A stretch of DNA of 15,318 nucleotides, from NCBI GenBank assembly GCA_017408185.1, contig JAFQVE010000416.1, forward strand, positions 1 to 15,318, written 5' to 3'. Each line of letters opens with the position of its first letter. Position 1 is the first letter of the stretch. The position numbers and the translations under genes are program-made. Positions 8,273-15,139 of the stretch are shown here, in pieces. This DNA is from Oscillospiraceae bacterium. GTDB lineage: Bacteria; Bacillota_A; Clostridia; Oscillospirales; JAAYXM01. The notes under the pieces were generated by a model that was given only the letters and a program-made list of their open reading frames with translations, had not been told where the DNA came from and did not search any database.

Positions 8273-9778
8273 ATGATAAGAATTTACACTGACAAGAAAG
8301 AAAAAGATTTAAAAAATTTTTGGGGACATATAGTTTTTCATCCGACGAACGCTATTGAGGATGATTGGGGAAAAGAACAGCTTAACAAAATTTCGGAAGA
8401 CGGCGCGGCAAAAACAATCCGCATCTATTCGATGTTTGAAGATATGGTAACGCTTAATGAAAAAGGCGAAATGGTCTTCGATTTCTCTAAAAACGATGCA
8501 AGAATAGATTATCTTCTCGAAAAAGGCTTCACGCCGCATATTTCATATGGTTTCTTTCCGCTGTGGCTTGCCGCCGAAAAAGAGGACGGCTTTATAAAAA
8601 AACGTTATAAAGGTGCAGATTTCTCGGTATCGTATCCATATGATTATTCGAAGTGGGAGGAGATATGCCGCACTTACACAAAGCATATTATCGACCGCTA
8701 CGGCGAGGTTGTTGTCACGACCTGGCGCGTCCATTGCTACAACGAGCCGGACTCCTGGGCGTTCTTCCATAAATCCGCGGAAAGCAGATATGCCCGTGTG
8801 GAAGAATACTTCAAGCTTTATGAAGCGTTTGTTCGTGGAGTAACCTCGGTGTGTGACAAAATCCGTGTCGGTGCCCCCGGTCTTGCGGAAAACCCGAGAT
8901 GTCATGAGTTTTTCTGTGATTTCCTCGGTCTTGTCAGAGAAAACAATACCCGCCTTGATTTTATCACCTTCCATGCCTATGGAACTACAGGGAGTCACCT
9001 TAAAGAAGAAAAAGAGGTCTTCGACTCAAGGGGAGCTTTGCATCAGATTCTCGATATAATGCGGCTTGCAAAGATGTATGGCTTTGACGATATCCCGTTT
9101 ATGGTTGATGAATGGGGCGCATCAACGGGCGGCTATGACGGCATAGATAAAAATCCTGCATATGACTTTCGTGAGAACGAAAAATATGCAGCATACTATG
9201 TAAGAATGCTTACGCTCTTTGATGAACTCAACCTTCCGATTGAGCAGATGATGATTTGTCTTTCGGGTCAGCACGATCTCTCGGTTGACTTCGGAGGTCA
9301 TCGCAACTTCTTCTCAAAGAGCTTCTATCCAAAGCCTATATATAATGCACACGTACTTGCAAATAAGCTCGGTGATGAAAAGCTTCATTATTATACAGAG
9401 CGCGACCACGATGAATTTGTTTCCGTTCTTCCGTCAAAACACAGCAAAGACGGTCATATGTCGGTTCTGCTCTGTTATGCTGATGATGCATTCTCTGCAA
9501 AACGCTGTGCATCAGATTTCGATATACGTTTTTCAAATCTTGATAGGGAATATAACGTTGTTAAATACGTTATAGACAAAACCCATGCAAATGTTTATAC
9601 GAAATTCTTAGAACTCGGATCTCCGCAGAATGCATCTCCCGAAATTCAGAATCAGATTCGCGATGCAGGTGCGCTTGTTTCAGAAAAATGCGGATGCGTT
9701 TCTCCGCAGAATGAGATAATAACGCTGAATATGGCGGAAAATTCGGTGCTTCTTTTAGAGCTTTTACCGATTGAATAA
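8273..9778 (+). CDS. GH39-type glycoside hydrolase (beta-xylosidase / alpha-L-iduronidase-like), cytoplasmic
   Basis: A 501-residue retaining-type glycosidase candidate with no signal peptide, so expected to act on imported oligosaccharides. The TIM-barrel strand WRVHCYNEPDSW carries the predicted acid/base E158 (N157-E158-P159), and MVDEWG carries the predicted nucleophile E280, at the spacing expected for clan GH-A. The C-terminal part contains a beta-sandwich region with T437-H438-A439-N440-V-Y and a following G-S-P-Q, a combination typical of GH39 beta-xylosidases. The start at 8273 is chosen from the AAGAAGG ribosome site. It follows the lyase after 56 nt (with a hairpin) and precedes the ceramidase-fold gene by 20 nt, which suggests one operon. 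Family GH39 includes beta-D-xylosidases and alpha-L-iduronidases; sequence alone does not decide between these or other activities. Family assignment is fairly sure, substrate unknown. Confidence 0.82.
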   Translation: MIRIYTDKKEKDLKNFWGHIVFHPTNAIEDDWGKEQLNKISEDGAAKTIRIYSMFEDMVTLNEKGEMVFDFSKNDARIDYLLEKGFTPHISYGFFPLWLAAEKEDGFIKKRYKGADFSVSYPYDYSKWEEICRTYTKHIIDRYGEVVVTTWRVHCYNEPDSWAFFHKSAESRYARVEEYFKLYEAFVRGVTSVCDKIRVGAPGLAENPRCHEFFCDFLGLVRENNTRLDFITFHAYGTTGSHLKEEKEVFDSRGALHQILDIMRLAKMYGFDDIPFMVDEWGASTGGYDGIDKNPAYDFRENEKYAAYYVRMLTLFDELNLPIEQMMICLSGQHDLSVDFGGHRNFFSKSFYPKPIYNAHVLANKLGDEKLHYYTERDHDEFVSVLPSKHSKDGHMSVLLCYADDAFSAKRCASDFDIRFSNLDREYNVVKYVIDKTHANVYTKFLELGSPQNASPEIQNQIRDAGALVSEKCGCVSPQNEIITLNMAENSVLLLELLPIE

Positions 9779-9798
9779 AAAAGACAGGAGAATGTATT

Positions 9799-11130
9799 AT
9801 GTTGAAAACAGGATTTGCACGTCTTGACATCACTCCGGCGCTCGGGATAAACCTTGCGGGATATTTCTTTGAAAGACCGGCGGAGGATATCCTCGACCCG
9901 CTATATGCATCGGCAACGGCGTTTGAAAGCGGAAGTGTGCGTGCAGTTGTGTTGAGTGTTGATAATCTCGGAATAAATACCGTGATTTTAGACGTTTATC
10001 GCGAGAATATAGCAAAGGCGTGTAATATTTCACCCGATGCGGTGTATATCGCATGTACACATACGCACCTTGGCCCAGACCTCGGAGTGTTAGAAGGAAA
10101 ATGCAAAAACCCGGAATATGCCGCATTTCTCGGCAAAAAGCTTTGCGATGTTGCAACGCTTGCTTTCATGGATCTTGCACCGACGAAAATGTATTATTGC
10201 CGTGGTGAGGTAAAGGACGTTGCTTTTGTTCGTCGCTACCGTATGCGTGACGGCTCGTCCCGAACAAATCCCGGCTACTTAAACCCCGATATTCTCCATC
10301 CGAACGGAAGTCCCGATGAAGAATGTGCGCTTCTTATTTTAAAGCGAGAGGGTAAGCATGAGATCGGCATCGTCAATTTCCAGGTACATCCCGACTGCAT
10401 CGGCGGCTGTGCAATTTCGGCAGATTATCCGAAATTCGTCCGCGATACCTATGAAAAGCTCATTGATAATTCCTGTTGTATGTACATCAACGGTGCGCAG
10501 GGCGATACAAACCACATTGACGTGCGTCTCGGTGAGGATAAGTGCCGTAAGGGCTATGACCGCATCCGCTATATGGGAAGAAAAATCGCTATGGCGGCAG
10601 TGGCAAACTATGAGCTTGCAGAGGAAATTTCGGGTGACGAAATCAAGTTTGCGAGAAAGGGCGTTACTGTAATGCACAACCGCGGTAAGGTAGAGGAACT
10701 TGAGCCTGCGCGTGAGCTTGTAAGGCTTTATAAGGAATACGGCGACCCGAATAAAATTCCTGATATTGCAGAGCGTTTTCCGATGTTTAAAGGAAATCCG
10801 AATGTGCAGACTGCGGCGGCAAGGAGAATTGCATCCCTCGAGGAGCTTCCCGAGGAAAAAGAACTGTGGATTTCCGCACTTGCAATCGGTGATGTTGTTT
10901 TTGCAGGTTTTCCCGGTGAGCCGTTCACGGAGATTGGGCGTTCGGTTAAGAAAAAATCGCCGTTTGGGCTCACAATCCCGTCCTGCACTACTAACGGATA
11001 CGAAGGATATTTTCCGATGATGGATGCGTATGATGAGGAAGGCTATGAAAAGTCAACTGCACGCTATGTGAAGGGCACTGCAGAGAAACTTATAGACGAA
11101 ATGACAGACCTCATTAATGCGTTGAAATAA
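9799..11130 (+). CDS. Neutral/alkaline non-lysosomal ceramidase-fold protein lacking the catalytic serine
   Basis: A 443-residue protein of the neutral ceramidase N-terminal domain family. Visible family marks are H88-T-H90 followed by L-G-P-D, H197 in NFQVHPD, the G232-A-Q-G-D-T-N238-H segment, G373-E374-P-F-T-E, and N399-G-Y401-E-G-Y404-F-P near the C-terminus. The histidines, E374 and a tyrosine match the zinc ligands of bacterial neutral ceramidases. However, the position of the ceramidase nucleophile (the serine of the GDVSPN-type motif) appears to be N238 here, and no signal peptide or C-terminal Ig domain is present. A true ceramidase is therefore unlikely; a metal-dependent hydrolase acting on a glycan substituent or sugar conjugate is an inference from the operon. 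It begins 20 nt after the GH39 gene with AGGAG (9786-9790) 8 nt upstream. Confidence 0.82.
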   Translation: MLKTGFARLDITPALGINLAGYFFERPAEDILDPLYASATAFESGSVRAVVLSVDNLGINTVILDVYRENIAKACNISPDAVYIACTHTHLGPDLGVLEGKCKNPEYAAFLGKKLCDVATLAFMDLAPTKMYYCRGEVKDVAFVRRYRMRDGSSRTNPGYLNPDILHPNGSPDEECALLILKREGKHEIGIVNFQVHPDCIGGCAISADYPKFVRDTYEKLIDNSCCMYINGAQGDTNHIDVRLGEDKCRKGYDRIRYMGRKIAMAAVANYELAEEISGDEIKFARKGVTVMHNRGKVEELEPARELVRLYKEYGDPNKIPDIAERFPMFKGNPNVQTAAARRIASLEELPEEKELWISALAIGDVVFAGFPGEPFTEIGRSVKKKSPFGLTIPSCTTNGYEGYFPMMDAYDEEGYEKSTARYVKGTAEKLIDEMTDLINALK

Positions 11131-11156
11131 ATTAACAAAAACAGGAGGAAAAGAAA

Positions 11157-13073
11157 ATGAAAAAAGCATTATCAATTATCCTTGCACTGACCTTGGTATT
11201 CTCACTTCTCCCAACCTTTGTATTCGCAGCAGAAACCGAAACGGAAACGACAATGGACTGGAGCCGGCCGATTGTATTCGATTTTGGTACGCCAACGAAC
11301 CCGGAGACGATAACAAACGGAGCCTATTTGAATCATGGTGGTACATACAAAGGTGAAAACTATGAACTCTCTTTATTCAAAACCAGATCTGCTGTTTTGA
11401 ATGAATCAAACAAAGTTAAAACAGTAAGTGGTTCATATGGAAAATACATTCAGATAACGCCTAGTGATAGTATGATAGCTGCAGGGAACAATACCTTCAC
11501 AATCGCATTAAAAGTTCCTGAAAATGGAATTTATGATATTTCGGGAGATGTATACAATTCCAATTCGGGGGCAACGACGACTGCTGTAGTAAAAAATCAG
11601 ACCAAGGAAACAAATATCAATATTGGTTCGATTGATAATATTCCAAACAATGAAACAGGCCTTTCCGACAACGATGGAACAACGGGTCCCAGAACAAGAG
11701 TGTTCAGCGAAGGCAGAGGAATTCCTGTTGCCAAAACAAGTAATTGGGAAACTGCAGAAAATAGTGCTCACATAGACAACCACATTATTCTTACAATCAC
11801 AAAAAACAAGTCTACTTCAAGCATACTTTATAATTTGAAATTAACTCCGTCGAACATTACTGCGGCATCGGTTACAATCCCTTCGGCAGAATACAAAGTC
11901 GGTGATAATATCATCCCATCGGTATCCCTTTCAATTGATGGTCTGGATTCTGCAAAGGAATTTGAGGACCTTGATATGGCAGGTATTGTAATCGGTATAA
12001 AAGAATCGGATGCAGATGTTTCGGTTTCAAACAATGTTATAACTGCAACAAAAGCCGGCGAGATAACTTTTACACCAACAGTAACCGTGAACGGAAAAAC
12101 TCATAATGCAGCTCCGATAACTCTCAATGTTGCTTCCAATGAGGATGAAGCACTTACCGATGCATTTACAGTAAAAGAAACACCGGCATCGGAGTATGTT
12201 GCTCCTGCGGTTGTTTCGGTAACCGTTGACGGCGAGGTTATAAGTTCTGTAAAGAATGAAGATGGCTCGCATAAAATAACGGCAGAAAATATAAGCAAAT
12301 CAGGTGCAAAATTTCTCTATTGGGCAAAGGGACTTTCGGATAAAAAGAGAATCATTTCTTTCTCTAACGTTATTGAGAATTATATTCCCGAAGAAGACGG
12401 TGCAAATTTCCTTATTGCAGTATACGATGATTATGCACCGGGTAAATCGGAGTATTACAATGCAAACGGTCAACTCATAGCAACAGAAACAGCTCCTGAA
12501 TATCCTTCAATGGCAGGTTACGGAACTGCAACGGCATGGAACAGATATGGTGATACGAATATCTATGTTGCGGAATATAATAATAAAACACAGCCTGATA
12601 ACGTGACGATAACCGTAAACGGAAACGACAGAACAGTTCCTTACGGGACGGAAATTGTCTGCAACGCAAGTGAGGAAAACTTCAAGTGTTGGACAAAAAC
12701 CAATATAAACGGAAAAACTGAAATTATAAGTGCAGATAATGAGTATAGATTCTTTGCATGGGAAGACTGTACGGTTGAAGCGATTTATGCTGAATTTGCA
12801 TATACGGGAAAGACGGCTAAAATAGTTGTTGACAGCTTCGCGGCAGGAAACGAAACCGGTGTTATGGCTGAGTTTATCGGATTCGGAAACGATGTTGTCG
12901 AAAAGGGCATCATATTTAACGGAAAAAGAATTGCAATGACAAAACCGGGCAAACAGTTCAGCGTCATTGCAGACAAAAACGGTGAATATGAGGGTTATGC
13001 AATTGTCGGAAACGCCGCAGACGGATATACACTCATAACCGATGGCTCTGCTATCGTTACAGATGCAGAATAG
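11157..13073 (+). CDS. Secreted multidomain binding protein with a lyase-related module and Big-like Ig domain
   Basis: A 638-residue secreted protein with no recognisable catalytic domain. A clear signal peptide (MKKALSIILA, hydrophobic core, cut near residue 24 after FVFA) is followed by an N-terminal half that matches the order of the lyase modules: VFDFG at 40-44, G-x-Y-D-I strand, L-x-L-T-P strand, then a Big-like Ig domain (about 250-324). The C-terminal half (about 330-638) has repeated beta-rich segments with G-A-K-F-L-Y-W and N-F-K-C-W-T cores like those in other secreted Clostridia proteins. It has no SLH, LPXTG or dockerin, so it is either released or held by glycan or wall binding. 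It starts 26 nt after the ceramidase-fold gene with AGGAGG (11143-11148) 8 nt before the ATG, and is the last gene of the run. Probable role: binding the polysaccharide cut by the lyase (inference). Confidence 0.75.
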   Translation: MKKALSIILALTLVFSLLPTFVFAAETETETTMDWSRPIVFDFGTPTNPETITNGAYLNHGGTYKGENYELSLFKTRSAVLNESNKVKTVSGSYGKYIQITPSDSMIAAGNNTFTIALKVPENGIYDISGDVYNSNSGATTTAVVKNQTKETNINIGSIDNIPNNETGLSDNDGTTGPRTRVFSEGRGIPVAKTSNWETAENSAHIDNHIILTITKNKSTSSILYNLKLTPSNITAASVTIPSAEYKVGDNIIPSVSLSIDGLDSAKEFEDLDMAGIVIGIKESDADVSVSNNVITATKAGEITFTPTVTVNGKTHNAAPITLNVASNEDEALTDAFTVKETPASEYVAPAVVSVTVDGEVISSVKNEDGSHKITAENISKSGAKFLYWAKGLSDKKRIISFSNVIENYIPEEDGANFLIAVYDDYAPGKSEYYNANGQLIATETAPEYPSMAGYGTATAWNRYGDTNIYVAEYNNKTQPDNVTITVNGNDRTVPYGTEIVCNASEENFKCWTKTNINGKTEIISADNEYRFFAWEDCTVEAIYAEFAYTGKTAKIVVDSFAAGNETGVMAEFIGFGNDVVEKGIIFNGKRIAMTKPGKQFSVIADKNGEYEGYAIVGNAADGYTLITDGSAIVTDAE

Positions 13074-13091
13074 TTGATATCAGACCAAATA

Positions 13092-13126
13092 AAAAGCGTA
13101 TGGAGAGGAGCTTTTCATACGCTTTT
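13092..13126 (+). terminator. Terminator-like hairpin closing the four-gene run
   Basis: Arms AAAAGCGTATG (13092-13102) and CATACGCTTTT (13116-13126) are perfectly complementary over 11 bp with a 13-nt loop. It starts 18 nt after the stop codon of the secreted protein gene. The T-run lies within the right arm and the A-run within the left, so it could work in both directions; the short T-run makes plus-strand efficiency uncertain. Confidence 0.7.
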
Positions 13127-13140
13127 GCAATATCAATTTA

Positions 13141-13275
13141 AGTTTTTATTTTGACATAGACACGGACGGGAACAACTGTTTTGATGCGCTTGATATAGAA
13201 ATTGCCGGGCGCAAAAAGCAAGCAATGGCAGAACTTAGGATTGAGGATGACTTTGAGTTTACAAAGCTATATTAA
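13141..13275 (+). pseudogene. C-terminal gene remnant with DxDxDG calcium-loop-like motif
   Basis: An open stretch of about 45 codons without a start codon or ribosome site ends at TAA 13273-13275. It reads SFYFDIDTDGNNCFDALDIE and continues in charged helix-like sequence to a C-terminal FTKLY. The D-x-D-x-D-G-x-N-x-x-D pattern resembles an EF-hand or dockerin-type loop one residue short of canonical dockerin spacing. The clear protein-like composition just after the hairpin at 13092-13126, with no upstream half, suggests the tail of a gene whose front was lost when the neighbouring genes arrived or a deletion occurred. Its parent family is not recognised. Confidence 0.45.
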
Positions 13276-13325
13276 ACGAAGATGAAAGAATTCGATTTTC
13301 GCAGAGATTAAAAATAAATATAATC

Positions 13326-13377
13326 AAAAGCATCTGTTATTGTATTAACTTTCTAAGGTTAAGAAACAGGTGCTTTT
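13326..13377. terminator. Bidirectional terminator-like hairpin between two gene remnants
   Basis: AAAAGCATCTGTT (13326-13338) pairs with AACAGGTGCTTTT (13365-13377) over 13 bp with one G-U pair, and TTAAC/GTTAA can pair inside the loop. On the plus strand it is followed by an AGTTTTTATATTTT tract, on the minus strand by a T-rich tract, so it can end transcripts from both sides. The minus-strand regulator remnant has its stop codon overlapping the right arm. Confidence 0.7.
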
Positions 13378-13495
13378 AGTTTTTATATTTTGTAGTTTTT
13401 GTGTACTCTCTCGGTGAAACTCCGCAAAAGCATTTGAGAAGATATCTTCGAAATAATTTCCGATTTTATGTGCCACGATCAAGAGTCGCTCGGCG
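13376..13495 (-). pseudogene. Decayed C-terminus of an AraC/XylS-family regulator
   Basis: Read on the minus strand, the end of this segment encodes CGVSPREYTKTTKYKN followed by TAA (complement of 13376-13378). GVSPREY is the hallmark of the last helix region of the AraC DNA-binding domain. Just upstream, one base out of frame, lies NYFEDIFSNAF, which sits at the expected spacing for the preceding YFSRxFKxxF segment. Further upstream ERLLIVAHKIG resembles the preceding helix but with residues missing. The whole N-terminus is absent, because the glycosidase gene ends at 13507. So this looks like a frameshifted, truncated regulator tail rather than a working gene. No start codon or ribosome site is visible. 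Confidence 0.55.
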
Positions 13496-13506
13496 TTTTT
13501 TCAGTC

Positions 13507-14964
13507 TTAGTTTGCAAATTCAACGCAAGGGTAGTTTGCAACCTCGGCAATGGTTTCGTTTATCGGGCGGAATGGATTCCAGAGAAGCTCTGCATAAAGT
13601 GCGGCAGGGAACATGATTTTCTTTTCAAACATTGAATCTTCAACAAGTGCCTGAAGTATTGCATCTTCATTGTTCTTTGCAATCAGTTCCACAACCTTGC
13701 GGATACAGTCGCCATTTCGGAGCCAGTCAGACTGCAGCTTCTTCCAGATCTTCTGCTTTTCTGTAAGGCGGTTTCGGATAAACGCATTTGTTCGCTCACC
13801 CAGGATATAGCTTGTGGTGAAGTGCTCAAATCGTGTCCAGTCAAGCTTTGGCATCCCTTTGAAAACTGCACCGAATTTCTCACTTTTTCCGCGTAGAGTT
13901 ATAAGCTTTTCTGTGAGCTTGAAAGTGTTTTCAAAATCAGATACTTCATCTGCGTAGTAATTATAGGGGAAAGAACCGCAATCCTCCCATATTATATGGA
14001 TGCGCTCATCTACCTTGCTTATATAATCCAGGTTGTTTTTTACGGATGTTGCGTGAAGTCCGAACTGGATGTGAAGATCGGGAGAAAGTTTAAATAACTC
14101 TGCGGCGGTTTCGTTTACAAGATTTACAACCGTTTCGGCTACACATTTTCCACCAACAGTATCGGTGTGAAGTTCCGTGAAGGACTGAAAATATATTCCG
14201 TCACAATCGGTTTTTGAGTATTCATTCTTGAATGAAGAAACAACATCCTCTTTAATCTTCTTCAAAGAATTTTCGCTGAGCTTTTCAAGAATGTCGGTGC
14301 AGTCTGTACCCCACCCCCAGGCAAATCCCCATATGACTTTTATGCCAAAGCTGTGGGCACAGCTTACAACATCGGAAGCGTTAAGAGGAAGATGGTCATT
14401 CCAGATAACAACCTCATTAAGACGAAGACGAGCCATATTCTCAAAGAAATTGCGATAGTCATAAATAACGTGTCCCCAGGTCCATATGGCACGGTTTTTT
14501 ACGGCGGGAGAACAACTAAATCTGAATGGGGGAAGCTCGTTGTCAAAAAGATTGTCAAAAAAAGTTTCGTTCCAGATATCGCCACCTCTGTGAATAACAT
14601 TTCCAAGGTACTTGTTGCAGAAATCCATACAACCGTAAAGAATACCTTTTTCATCTCTGCCTGCAATGGCAACCGTTTGGCTATCATCATAAAGACCTTT
14701 TCCGACATAAATGCTATAACTTTCGGAGGCGTCCGGAACTTTAGGCATTCCCCGGGAAATAAGTTCTTTGAAAATATTGTTGGAATCCTCAAGTCCCACA
14801 AATATGAGGTTGTATTCAGCATTGTCTGTTTCGGTCAGCTTATCTGCGGTTTTTGCCGGAAGAACGTAACCAACACGACTTGAAATTTCCGAATATAACA
14901 TGTCTGTTGCGTTTTTGATAATGCCGCTGTATTTATCGGCAACAATCATCCATCGTTTTTTCAT
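13507..14964 (-). CDS. Putative glycosidase, GH20/GH67-like alpha/beta domain plus TIM barrel
   Basis: A 485-residue protein without a signal peptide, so probably cytoplasmic. The N-terminal about 150 residues have the alpha/beta layout seen before the barrel in GH20, GH67 and related enzymes, including Y-N-L-I-F-V-G, Y-S-I-Y-V-G and a G102-R-D-E-K-G-I-L-Y-G turn. A TIM-barrel-like region starts near N157-R-A-I-W-T-W-G, with VVIWND and KVIWGFAWGWG strands. Candidate acidic residues are E264 in FQSFTELH and E327/D328 in IIWEDCG. No canonical GH20 D-E pair in an HxGxDE context is seen, so it may belong to an unassigned family. GGAGG-type ribosome site (complement of 14974-14978, GGAGG) lies 9 nt before the ATG. 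It is divergently oriented from the gene at 15140 and convergent with the lyase operon. Glycan role is inferred from fold and neighbours. Confidence 0.65.
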   Translation of the reverse strand: MKKRWMIVADKYSGIIKNATDMLYSEISSRVGYVLPAKTADKLTETDNAEYNLIFVGLEDSNNIFKELISRGMPKVPDASESYSIYVGKGLYDDSQTVAIAGRDEKGILYGCMDFCNKYLGNVIHRGGDIWNETFFDNLFDNELPPFRFSCSPAVKNRAIWTWGHVIYDYRNFFENMARLRLNEVVIWNDHLPLNASDVVSCAHSFGIKVIWGFAWGWGTDCTDILEKLSENSLKKIKEDVVSSFKNEYSKTDCDGIYFQSFTELHTDTVGGKCVAETVVNLVNETAAELFKLSPDLHIQFGLHATSVKNNLDYISKVDERIHIIWEDCGSFPYNYYADEVSDFENTFKLTEKLITLRGKSEKFGAVFKGMPKLDWTRFEHFTTSYILGERTNAFIRNRLTEKQKIWKKLQSDWLRNGDCIRKVVELIAKNNEDAILQALVEDSMFEKKIMFPAALYAELLWNPFRPINETIAEVANYPCVEFAN

Positions 14965-15007
14965 AAGATGAATCCTCCGTTTTGAGTGTTTCCTTATTCT
15001 TTGTTAA

Positions 15008-15036
15008 AATATATCATCGGAACAATATATCGTCAA
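15008..15036 (-). promoter_or_regulatory. SigA-type promoter for the minus-strand glycosidase
   Basis: On the minus strand TTGACG (complement of 15031-15036) and TATATT (complement of 15008-15013) are separated by exactly 17 nt. This is close to the SigA consensus and lies at the right distance upstream of the ATG at 14964, with the ribosome site in between. Confidence 0.75.
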
Positions 15037-15085
15037 GTTTATATTTTGGCAAAATAAAAGCTTTTTGCCGAATTTTAAACTTGAC
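15032..15085. promoter_or_regulatory. 54-bp two-tier dyad between divergent promoters (candidate operator)
   Basis: Outer arms GTCAAGTTT (15032-15040) and AAACTTGAC (15077-15085) and inner arms GGCAAAA (15048-15054) and TTTTGCC (15063-15069) are both perfect inverted repeats sharing one centre (15058.5), with 7 nt between outer and inner arms on each side. The outer arms overlap the two -35 boxes, so the two promoters are mirror images. The inner GGCAAAA/TTTTGCC pair is a plausible binding site for a dimeric regulator controlling both genes. Confidence 0.65.
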
Positions 15086-15109
15086 CGAAGGTTTGTAGTT
15101 GTTTATACT
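15081..15109 (+). promoter_or_regulatory. SigA-type promoter for the gene at 15140
   Basis: TTGACC (15081-15086) and TATACT (15104-15109) are separated by 17 nt, near the SigA consensus. Transcription would start close to 15116, leaving a leader of about 25 nt before the ATG at 15140. Confidence 0.75.
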
Positions 15110-15139
15110 TTAGATAATAGTTTGAAAGGGATGTTTGAT

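Noticed and set aside
8543..8998. 151-codon minus-strand open frame
   Set aside because: It is antisense to the GH39 gene across its acid/base NEP motif and shows no domain or start signal.
13131..13506. Small RNA or riboswitch in the 430-nt gap
   Set aside because: Apart from the terminator-like hairpins there is no promoter-plus-structure arrangement, and the remaining sequence reads as protein remnants.
13401..13616. 71-codon plus-strand open frame
   Set aside because: It spans the minus-strand AraC remnant and the 3' end of the glycosidase gene; the meaningful reading is on the minus strand.
14353..14883. 176-codon plus-strand open frame
   Set aside because: It lies wholly inside the minus-strand glycosidase, which has a ribosome site, promoter and coherent fold motifs; the antisense frame has no ribosome site or recognisable motif.
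15032..15085. Dyad as an insertion-sequence end or intrinsic terminator
   Set aside because: No transposase or target duplication is seen, and the element lies upstream of both transcription starts, overlapping the -35 boxes, so an operator fits better.
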